From positions 1 to 5,651 of the forward strand of contig DATGCX010000044.1 in assembly GCA_035311445.1 (NCBI GenBank): a stretch of 5,651 nt of DNA, in the 5' to 3' direction. The number at the start of each line of letters is the position of its first letter. Position 1 is the stretch's first letter. Source of the stretch: JAJPKK01 sp035311445. Its GTDB lineage: Bacteria > Pseudomonadota > Alphaproteobacteria > Rhizobiales > Xanthobacteraceae. Shown piece by piece: positions 1-5,122 of the stretch. The notes under the pieces are model-generated. The model worked only from the letters and a program-made list of their open reading frames with translations, searched no databases and was not told the origin of the DNA. The position numbers were made by a program, and so were the translations under genes.

Positions 1-729
1 AGGAACCGTGGCAATAATTGCTTCGACCTGATGGCCCCGCGCATCATCGATCAATATGACGTGTCTCTTGATTGGATGCGCATAGATTGCCGCCAGTTCG
101 TCGAAGATGGGACCGCGGCCTGAGTTGATTGTATCGCCGCCGGAGGCGTGGGCATCGAGCCAAAATAGTGCGGGTTTATCGATTTGCAAAAGAACATCCG
201 GAAGCAGGATACCGCTGTCGCCGAGCAGACAGGACACATTTGTGCGGTCGGCAAATAAGGCGGAAGCGCTTTCCCAAAATTCTTGAGAGAGTTCGATCGT
301 AATGCACCGATCAAACAAATCCGCGACTGCGGCAACGGTTACACCCTTGAAAGTGCCCGTCTCGACGAAGATGGAGAGTTCGAAGGTCTTGGCGTAGCGC
401 CGCAGCGCCCTGACCTTGACTGCCGGGGGTGGTGGAATGAAAAAATACCGGGACTCTCGACAGGCTGGGCGCTCCTTCGAAAAGGCATGGCGAAGGCGCA
501 GTTTGTAAAGCAAACCGGGGGAGGGCTTGAAGCGTTTGAGAAAGTAGGCTTCACGCGGCCCTTCCGAAGAAGCAAGCCAGTCCAGATAGCGCATTCGCCG
601 CAGGCGGGATAACCGGACCGCTCGCAGAAAATTCCCTGCCCGTTGCCGTGCTGGCCGTGACAGGTCCCTCAATCTTCCGAGGGGCGGATATTGTTCTGCC
701 AGTATGTGCAATGTGAGCCGCAGGCCCAT
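1..729 (-). CDS. SAM-dependent methyltransferase-like protein (class I fold), 3' end outside window
   Basis: Reading the minus strand from ATG at 729-727 gives 243 codons without a stop up to the window edge, so the C-terminus is missing. The conserved half carries VETGTFKG (residues 122-129, the SAM-binding glycine motif), an acidic residue after the next strand (IELS, E146), GDSG (170-173), FWLDAHASGG (189-198) and LIDDAR (226-231). This motif order belongs to a family of bacterial class I methyltransferase-like proteins often found near polysaccharide or glycosyltransferase genes; the substrate is unknown. Residues 1-100 are basic and rich in Arg and Leu, without a recognised domain. ATG 729 was chosen for its AGGAG six bases upstream; the internal ATG at 594 has no such site. 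GC is about 54% by hand count over bases 1-240, clearly lower than in the genes to the right, and codons such as TTA, TTG and ATA occur, which hints at horizontal transfer. Confident in family, not in substrate. Confidence 0.85.
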   Translation of the reverse strand, partial: MGLRLTLHILAEQYPPLGRLRDLSRPARQRAGNFLRAVRLSRLRRMRYLDWLASSEGPREAYFLKRFKPSPGLLYKLRLRHAFSKERPACRESRYFFIPPPPAVKVRALRRYAKTFELSIFVETGTFKGVTVAAVADLFDRCITIELSQEFWESASALFADRTNVSCLLGDSGILLPDVLLQIDKPALFWLDAHASGGDTINSGRGPIFDELAAIYAHPIKRHVILIDDARGHQVEAIIATVP

Positions 730-735
730 CCCCCG

Positions 736-740
736 CTCCT
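736..740 (-). promoter_or_regulatory. Ribosome binding site of the methyltransferase gene
   Basis: On the minus strand AGGAG stands six bases before ATG 729-727, an ideal Shine-Dalgarno arrangement. It decides the start in favour of the long form over ATG 594. A stop codon (TAA, 759-757) lies in frame just upstream, so no longer form is possible. Confidence 0.65.
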
Positions 741-808
741 GTGCGTAGCGCCAAAGTTAATGACGAACTACAACCAGGGGAGGTTTAGCCACGGTGGGCA
801 TGGGCGTC

Positions 809-860
809 AACGCTCGCCGCCGCACGGCGGCACAAGCTGTGTCGCCGTGCGGCTGGCGTT
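809..860. repeat. Strong GC-rich inverted repeat (hairpin) in the divergent intergenic region
   Basis: Bases 819-834 pair with 838-853 over 16 positions with one G-T wobble (830/842) and a three-base AGC loop. A second outer pairing joins AACGC (809-813) to GCGTT (856-860), separated by a small internal loop. The structure lies upstream of both flanking genes, which diverge, and has no U-tract, so it is not a normal terminator of either. It could be a solitary REP-like palindrome, a cruciform, or a leader structure. The pairing is seen directly; the function is unknown. Confidence 0.7.
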
Positions 861-912
861 TCTCGTGCGATGGCGGACACCGACCGAAACGGGCACCGGT
901 GGATAATACTAG

Positions 913-930
913 TTGAGTCAAGTATATAAT
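913..930 (+). promoter_or_regulatory. Candidate -10 box with adjacent palindrome, upstream of the M24 gene
   Basis: A perfect TATAAT is at 925-930, preceded by the nine-base palindrome TTGAGTCAA (913-921). No good -35 hexamer is found 16-18 bases upstream (that position reads near GATAAT). The promoter is therefore either activator-dependent or a chance AT-rich patch in a GC-rich genome. If used, transcription would start near 937 and give a leader of about 90 bases before ATG 1028. The palindrome sits where a repressor or activator could bind. Weak to moderate support. Confidence 0.35.
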
Positions 931-1016
931 TTTCCATCAGAGGGACAGGGGAGCGACCGCGTGACCACAACCTGTCTCAGCGCCGGTGCGCGAAAGCGGG
1001 TATGACGCCTCATCGC

Positions 1017-1021
1017 AGGAG
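1017..1021 (+). promoter_or_regulatory. Ribosome binding site that sets the start of the M24 gene
   Basis: AGGAG lies six bases before ATG 1028-1030. The longest open frame starts at GTG 986, but that codon has no Shine-Dalgarno match, and the extra 14 residues would contain this ribosome site. ATG 1022, two codons earlier than 1028, is too close to the site to be favoured. Confidence 0.75.
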
Positions 1022-1027
1022 ATGACC

Positions 1028-2320
1028 ATGGAACAGAAAATGCGTGAAATCCGCGCCGATGACATCAGTCCTCGGTTCAATTGGGACCGGGCCTTGCCGG
1101 CGTTGGGCACCATGGGGGTCGATTTCGAGGAACGGGTCGATTACCGCCGCCTGCACCGTTACCGGCTCTCGCGCGTCAAGCAGGTCCTTGAGAAATCCGA
1201 CCTCGGTGCGCTCTTGGTGTTCGACGTCAACAACATCCGTTACGTCACATCGACCAAGATCGGCGAATGGGAGCGCGACAAGCTCTCGCGCTGGGCGCTG
1301 CTCACCCGCACCGGCGAGCCGATTCTGTGGGATTTCGGCTCTGCTGCCGTGCACCACAAGCTCTACACACCGTGGCTTGCGCCGGAAAACTGCAAGGCCG
1401 GATTGATCGGCCTTCGCGGCACCGTCGACCCTGCGTTCGGCCTTATGAAGCGGCATGCCGAGGAGATCGCTTCCTTGATACGCGAGGCCGGCGTCGCCGA
1501 TATGCCAATCGGGGTCGACATCATCGAGCCGCCCATGATGTTCGAGCTGGAGCGGGCGGGCCTCAAGGTGCATGACGGCCAGCAGGTGATGCTTGAGGCG
1601 CGCGAGATCAAATCAGCCGACGAGATCGCCCTATTGAACCGCGCCGCCGCCATGGTGGACGGCGCCTATCATCTGATTTACGAGCAGCTGAAGCCCGGCG
1701 TGCGCGAGAACGACATCGTCGCCAACGTGAACCAGTTCCTTTACCAGCACGGCTCGGACGATGTGGAAGCCATCAACGCCATTTCGGGCGAGCGCTGCAA
1801 TCCCCATCCGCACAATTTCACCGATCGCATGCTGCGGCCGGGCGACCAGGCGTTCTTCGACATCCTGCAAGCCTTCATGGGCTATCGCACCTGTTATTAC
1901 CGCACTTTCAACGTGGGGCGCGCCACCCCTGTCCAGCACGACGCCTACAAGAAGGCGCGCGAATGGCTAGACAACGCGATCGCGCTGATCAGGCCGGGCG
2001 TCTCAACGGATAAGGTCTGCAGCGTGTGGCCGCGAGCCGAGGAGTTCGGCTTTCCGGACGAAATGAGTGCATTCGGCCTGCAGTTCGGCCACGGTCTCGG
2101 CCTTGCCCTGCACGAACGGCCGATCATAAGTCGGGTAATCTCGATGACGCACCCGACCGAGATCAAGGAAGGCATGGTGTTCGCGCTCGAAACCTACTGC
2201 CCAGCAACCGACGGCTACTCGGCCGCCCGCATCGAGGAAGAAGTTGTGGTCACGGATAAGGGCTGCAGGGTCATCACCCTGTTTCCGGCCGAGGAACTGC
2301 CGATCAGCCACCGATATTAG
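1028..2320 (+). CDS. M24 family (creatinase / aminopeptidase P-like) protein with altered metal site
   Basis: A 430-residue protein with the two-part architecture of creatinases and prolidases. The N-terminal creatinase-like domain spans roughly residues 43-190 (note FDVNNIRYVTS), and the C-terminal pita-bread catalytic domain roughly 200-420. In M24 peptidases two metals are held by Asp, Asp, His, Glu, Glu. Here D278 (FFDI), H355 (FGHGLGL), E388 (ALET) and E403 (RIEEE) are in place, as is H362 in the HERP motif. The second Asp, expected 11 residues after the first, is C289 in YRTCYYRTF. No signal peptide is seen, so it is probably cytoplasmic. Peptidase activity cannot be assumed; members of this fold also include creatinase, ectoine hydrolase and the DMSP lyase DddP. 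The gene stands alone, convergent with the next one and separated from it by a palindromic repeat. Family assignment is firm, reaction unknown. Confidence 0.93.
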   Translation: MEQKMREIRADDISPRFNWDRALPALGTMGVDFEERVDYRRLHRYRLSRVKQVLEKSDLGALLVFDVNNIRYVTSTKIGEWERDKLSRWALLTRTGEPILWDFGSAAVHHKLYTPWLAPENCKAGLIGLRGTVDPAFGLMKRHAEEIASLIREAGVADMPIGVDIIEPPMMFELERAGLKVHDGQQVMLEAREIKSADEIALLNRAAAMVDGAYHLIYEQLKPGVRENDIVANVNQFLYQHGSDDVEAINAISGERCNPHPHNFTDRMLRPGDQAFFDILQAFMGYRTCYYRTFNVGRATPVQHDAYKKAREWLDNAIALIRPGVSTDKVCSVWPRAEEFGFPDEMSAFGLQFGHGLGLALHERPIISRVISMTHPTEIKEGMVFALETYCPATDGYSAARIEEEVVVTDKGCRVITLFPAEELPISHRY

Positions 2321-2345
2321 TGTTCCGAGCTTGACTATGAATGTC

Positions 2346-2436
2346 GTCATCCCCCGCGAAAGCGGGTGATCCAGTAACCATATGCTTTTATCGGTAGCGC
2401 GGGTGTTACTGGGTGCCCCGCTTTCGCGGGCATGAC
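2346..2436. repeat. Palindromic intergenic repeat between convergent genes, possible bidirectional terminator
   Basis: Arm 2346-2378 is the imperfect reverse complement of arm 2405-2436, with a 26-base central loop. Each arm has its own small hairpin: CCCGC-GAAA-GCGGG at 2353-2366 and CCCGC-TTTC-GCGGG at 2417-2430. Both arms begin or end with GTCAT/ATGAC and GTTAC/GTAAC. From general knowledge, elements with this GTCAT...CCCGCGAAAGCGGG...CCAGTA pattern occur in many copies between genes in alphaproteobacteria and some other proteobacteria. Lying between the 3' ends of two convergent genes, the long stem could stop transcription from both sides, although no clean U-tract follows it. Confidence 0.85.
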
Positions 2437-2471
2437 ACGGAAATTTTAACGAATCTCTGAGTCGTTGAGCG

Positions 2472-3317
2472 TCAACCAGTGCGCCCCTTGAAGTCGTCGC
2501 GGAAAAATCCGTTGATCTCCGCCATGGACACAGCGTTCGCAAAATCATCGAACCGGCCTTCGGCCGCGATCTGCCTTGCGGCTCGCATGAAGGCACCCCA
2601 GGCAACGCGTGCCAGCGCGCCGCCGACACTGATGCGGCGCACACCGAGAGCCGCGAGATCAGCGACGGTGAGACCGGTCGCGGCGGACATCAGCACGTTC
2701 ACGGGCTTCGGCGCGACCGCTTCGACGACGGCCGCAATCTGCTCCGCCGTGCGGATGCCGGGTGCGTAGAGGCAATCAGCACCGGCCGACGCATAGGCAC
2801 GCAGGCGCGCGATCGTCTCGTCGAGATCGGGGCGGCCGACCAGAAAACACTCGGCGCGACCCACCAGCATGACATCCGCACCGGACTGATCGATTGCCCG
2901 TCGCGCTGCGCGCATGCGGGCAACCGCGGTGTCGAGGTCATAGAGCGGGTTCGCTTTATCGCCGGTCGCATCCTCGATCGATAGGCCGGCGACGCCCGTT
3001 GCAATGCACAGGAGCACGTTTTCGGCGACCGCTTCAGGCTCATGCGCATGGCCGGACTCGAAATCGGCGTTGACCGGCAGCTCGGTCGCTTCCACGATGG
3101 CGCGGATGTGGGCCAGCGCCACGTCGCGCGTCACGGCCCCATCGGTGTCCGGCAGCCCCATGCTGAAGGCTGCGCCCGAGCTGGTGGTCGCCAGCGCCTT
3201 GAAGCCACAATGGCGCAGATAGCGCGCAGTACCCACGTCCCACGGATTGGGGATGACGAAGCAGCCGCTGTCATGAAGTTTACGGAACGCAGCACGGGCG
3301 TCGGATATCGGCATCAT
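2472..3317 (-). CDS. Isocitrate lyase / phosphoenolpyruvate mutase superfamily protein
   Basis: A 281-residue protein, the usual length of the short PEP mutase-like branch of this superfamily, whose members form or break C-C or P-C bonds next to an alpha-keto or enolate centre using Mg2+. Visible motifs: NPWD (24-27), TTSSG (44-48), GLPD (54-57), NADFESGHA (83-91) with D85 and E87 where the Mg-binding acids sit, SIED (113-116), GRAE (153-156), YAPG (184-187), PVNVL (205-209) and GVRRISVGGA (225-234). The KKCGH signature of true isocitrate and methylisocitrate lyases is absent, so those names should not be used. GRAE resembles the AR-x-E of PEP mutases more than the ARTD seen in many relatives. 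GAAGGGG at 3322-3328 precedes tandem ATGs at 3317 and 3314; the second has the better spacing, so the protein may be one residue shorter. It is divergent from the aminotransferase and convergent with the M24 gene. Substrate unknown. Confidence 0.92.
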   Translation of the reverse strand: MMPISDARAAFRKLHDSGCFVIPNPWDVGTARYLRHCGFKALATTSSGAAFSMGLPDTDGAVTRDVALAHIRAIVEATELPVNADFESGHAHEPEAVAENVLLCIATGVAGLSIEDATGDKANPLYDLDTAVARMRAARRAIDQSGADVMLVGRAECFLVGRPDLDETIARLRAYASAGADCLYAPGIRTAEQIAAVVEAVAPKPVNVLMSAATGLTVADLAALGVRRISVGGALARVAWGAFMRAARQIAAEGRFDDFANAVSMAEINGFFRDDFKGRTG

Positions 3318-3550
3318 TTCACCCCTTCTCAGCTGCGGCCGTGCGCGACTTCTTCCAATTCTGATGCTCGTTGCGGGCGAATGCGGGACCCACCTCGGCG
3401 TCCGCCCAGGCGATAAATGCTTATAGCTTGGATTTGCATTTCAGCCCACGATCGGTTGAAGTGCGGCGCCTAGCCAGGCGCCCTACTGGCGCAAACAAGC
3501 TTCCGATGAGCGCCTTTCCAGCTGCACGGCACTTCCACGGGGAACTGAAC
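3318..3550. other. Divergent intergenic region between lyase and aminotransferase genes
   Basis: This 233-base stretch must hold the promoters of both flanking genes if each has its own. An AT-richer patch at about 3412-3440 includes TATAAG on the minus strand (TTATAG on the plus), but no -35 hexamer stands at 16-18 bases on either strand. I see no convincing operator palindrome or hairpin. The open frame of the aminotransferase extends back through this region to 3371, but without a ribosome site, so I treat it as non-coding. Confidence 0.5.
3539..3543 (+). promoter_or_regulatory. Ribosome binding site that sets the start of the aminotransferase gene
   Basis: GGGGA stands seven bases before ATG 3551-3553. 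The earlier in-frame starts (ATG 3371 and ATG 3506) have no purine-rich site at the right distance and would add residues unlike an aminotransferase N-terminus. Confidence 0.6.
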
Positions 3551-4732
3551 ATGCTTCGTACCATTGCGGCCTTTGATCGAATCGGCGAGGAAAACGCATT
3601 CGCGGTGCTCGCGCGCGCCACGAACCTTGCCGCACAGGGCCGCGACATCATCAATCTGGGCATCGGCCAGCCGGATTTCCGCACGCCGGACTACATCGTT
3701 GAGGCCGCTGTGAAGGCGCTGCGCGATGGCCACCACGGTTACACCCCAGCGGTCGGCATCCTGGCGGTCCGCGAGGCGGTGGCGGCCGATCTGCACAAGC
3801 GGCTCGGCGTCGCGGTATCTCCCGATGAAGTGATGATCATGCCAGGCGGCAAGCCGACCATGTTCATGTCGATCCTGATGTTCGGCGAGCCCGGCGCCGA
3901 TATTCTCTATCCGGATCCCGGTTTCCCGATCTATCGCTCGATGATCGAGTACACGGGCGCGCGCCCGCTCCCGGTGCCGATTCGTGAAGAGAACGCGTTT
4001 GCGTTCTCGGCCGAGGAGACGCTGTCGCTCATCACGCCGCAGACGCGGCTCCTGATCCTCAACTCGCCCGCCAATCCGACCGGCGGCGTAACCCCCAAGA
4101 CCGAAGTCGACAAGCTGGTGGCGGGTCTCGAAAGATTTCCCGATGTCGCGGTGATGTCCGACGAGATCTATGACCAGATGGTCTATGACGGCGAAAAGCA
4201 CATCTGCCTGCTCTCCTACCCGTCGATTCGCGAGCGGCTGATCCTACTTAATGGCTGGTCCAAGACCTATGCGATGACGGGCTGGCGACTCGGCTATGCG
4301 GTGTGGCCGGGCAAGCTTTACGACTACGCGCGCAAGCTCGCCGTTAATCTCTATTCCTGCGTCAACGCATCCGCGCAGTATGCGGGCCTCGCGGCGCTCA
4401 CCGGCCCGCAGGACGAAACCCACCGCATGGTGGCGGAATTTGACCGGCGCCGGAAGGTCGTGGTCGAGGGCCTGAACCGGCTGCCCGGCGTTTCCTGCGC
4501 CACGCCCAAGGGCGCGTTCTACGCCTTCCCGAATATCAAGCGCACCGGATGGAAAGCGAAGTCGCTCGCCTCGTCGCTGCTGGAGGACGCGGGTGTTGCC
4601 ATCATCGGCGGCCCGGACTTCGGCATCCTCGGCGAAGGTTATGTTCGGATCTCCTACGCCAATTCGACCGAGAACATTCTCCGGGCGCTCGACCGCATGG
4701 GCGAATTCCTGGCCAGCCGCAAGGCGGCGTGA
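3551..4732 (+). CDS. PLP-dependent aminotransferase, class I/II (aspartate aminotransferase fold type I)
   Basis: A 393-residue protein, the normal length for this family. It moves an amino group between an amino acid and a 2-oxo acid using pyridoxal phosphate, in the cytoplasm. Landmarks in order: NLGIGQPDF (35-43), YTPAVG (64-69), PGGKPT (98-103, phosphate-binding turn), YPDPGFP (120-126), NSPANPTGG (171-179) with the PLP-contacting N175, SDEIY (203-207) with D204 pairing to the pyridine nitrogen and Y207, SKTYAMTGWRLGY (237-249) with Schiff-base lysine K238 and phosphate-binding R246, and YVRIS (364-368) with R366, which grips the substrate alpha-carboxylate. All catalytic residues are intact, so it should be active. 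The motif style fits the branch that includes bacterial aspartate and related aminotransferases, but the side-chain specificity cannot be read. The gene is transcribed away from the PEP mutase-like gene, so shared regulation is possible. No tight downstream partner: 390 bases separate it from the next start. Confidence 0.95.
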   Translation: MLRTIAAFDRIGEENAFAVLARATNLAAQGRDIINLGIGQPDFRTPDYIVEAAVKALRDGHHGYTPAVGILAVREAVAADLHKRLGVAVSPDEVMIMPGGKPTMFMSILMFGEPGADILYPDPGFPIYRSMIEYTGARPLPVPIREENAFAFSAEETLSLITPQTRLLILNSPANPTGGVTPKTEVDKLVAGLERFPDVAVMSDEIYDQMVYDGEKHICLLSYPSIRERLILLNGWSKTYAMTGWRLGYAVWPGKLYDYARKLAVNLYSCVNASAQYAGLAALTGPQDETHRMVAEFDRRRKVVVEGLNRLPGVSCATPKGAFYAFPNIKRTGWKAKSLASSLLEDAGVAIIGGPDFGILGEGYVRISYANSTENILRALDRMGEFLASRKAA

Positions 4733-4908
4733 CGGCCAACCCGGGCACTATTGTCGGTGACCTTCGTGGTCGGTTACTCGGCGCTTGGCGCAGCGCATAG
4801 GATGCCGCAAGTGCAGGGCTCGTGTTCGGGCTGGTCGGATTTCGATTGACTTAAAAGGCATAGGCGCAAGGCCGGTAACCATTACGCTTTGCGATCACGG
4901 ATTTCTCA
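4733..4908. other. Intergenic stretch downstream of the aminotransferase gene
   Basis: I see no gene here. A short inverted repeat GACC-TTCGT-GGTC (4759-4771) lies just after the aminotransferase stop, but it has only four pairs and no U-tract, so it is not a convincing terminator. TTGACT at 4846-4851 looks like a -35 box but has no -10 at a proper distance. Confidence 0.45.
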
Positions 4909-4937
4909 TTGCAAGTCGCGGCGCCGCGAATTAGATC
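4909..4937 (+). promoter_or_regulatory. Candidate promoter of the fluoride riboswitch-antiporter transcript
   Basis: TTGCAA (4909-4914) and TAGATC (4932-4937) are separated by 17 bases and match the sigma-70 consensus in four and three positions. Transcription would start near 4944, just before the aptamer at 4951, which is where the start of a riboswitch leader is expected. The spacer contains a perfect 12-base palindrome (4917-4928). Support comes mainly from position; the -10 match is poor. Confidence 0.3.
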
Positions 4938-4950
4938 ATCCTATTGAAAC

Positions 4951-4998
4951 GGGGATGGAGTCCCCCAAAACCGCCGACAAGGCTGATGACTCCTACCG
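4951..4998 (+). promoter_or_regulatory. Fluoride riboswitch aptamer (crcB RNA motif)
   Basis: The whole aptamer can be laid on the known fluoride riboswitch fold. Stem 1 is GGGG (4951-4954) with CCCC (4963-4966). Its loop is AU plus GGAGUC (4957-4962), which pairs as a pseudoknot with GACUCC (4988-4993). AAAA-CC (4967-4972) forms the linker. Stem 2 is GCC (4973-4975) with GGC (4981-4983) around a GACAA loop. UGAU (4984-4987) and UACCG (4994-4998) match the conserved single-stranded positions of the Thermotoga petrophila aptamer that bind Mg2+-fluoride. Every pairing is perfect Watson-Crick. In this family fluoride binding stabilises the pseudoknot and turns on genes that relieve fluoride toxicity. 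The downstream gene is the antiporter starting at 5123. Stem 2 is short (three pairs), but the conserved bases are intact. Confidence 0.93.
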
Positions 4999-5046
4999 TG
5001 TAACAACGGCGGTAGGTCTGTCGAGGCCTCGGCGAATCTCTTTTTT
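4988..5046 (+). terminator. Riboswitch expression platform: competing hairpin and U-tract
   Basis: CCTACCG (4992-4998) pairs perfectly with CGGTAGG (5010-5016), and GAC (4988-4990) can pair with GTC (5020-5022) across a small internal loop. This hairpin uses the same bases as the aptamer pseudoknot strand (4988-4993), so the two folds exclude each other, as expected of a switch that is off without fluoride. A run of six T (5041-5046) follows, but 18-24 bases beyond the stem, and a palindrome CGAGGCCTCG (5022-5031) lies between. The mechanism (intrinsic termination, Rho, or another) is therefore uncertain; the ribosome site is about 100 bases away, so direct occlusion is unlikely. Confidence 0.6.
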
Positions 5047-5122
5047 CCGCCAGGCTGTCACGCGACCGTGACCCCATTTGTCGGCTCGTCCGCCATGCGG
5101 CAGGGCAGGGGAAAGGATTGGT

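Noticed and set aside
283..612. Open frame of 109 residues on the plus strand, and small minus-strand frames at 51-335, 339-575 and 551-754
   Set aside because: They lie in other frames of the methyltransferase gene at 1-729, whose conserved motifs are unmistakable. They have no ribosome site and no recognisable protein features.
1010..1573. Minus-strand open frame of 187 residues opposite the M24 gene
   Set aside because: It is an antisense shadow of a GC-rich coding region. Its translation has no family motifs, while the plus-strand frame does.
1028..2320. Possibility that the M24 protein is the DMSP lyase DddP
   Set aside because: DddP keeps acidic metal ligands in a D-I-S-R-T-type motif, whereas this protein has CYYRTF. 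The remaining sequence shows only general family likeness.
2003..2644. Minus-strand open frame of 213 residues covering the repeat and both flanking gene ends
   Set aside because: It crosses the palindromic repeat and overlaps two real genes; the composition is that of a shadow frame.
2472..3317. Naming the lyase prpB (methylisocitrate lyase) or aceA (isocitrate lyase)
   Set aside because: The KKCGH catalytic signature of those enzymes is missing, and the short length and motif style fit the broader PEP mutase-like branch.
3470..4201. Minus-strand open frame of 243 residues opposite the aminotransferase
   Set aside because: The sense strand carries a complete set of catalytic aminotransferase residues. 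The antisense translation is Arg/His-rich and shows no motif.
4759..4771. Small inverted repeat as terminator of the aminotransferase gene
   Set aside because: Only four base pairs and no T-run follow.
4846..4851. TTGACT as a -35 box for the antiporter transcript
   Set aside because: No acceptable -10 hexamer lies 16-18 bases downstream (the position reads near AGGCCG).
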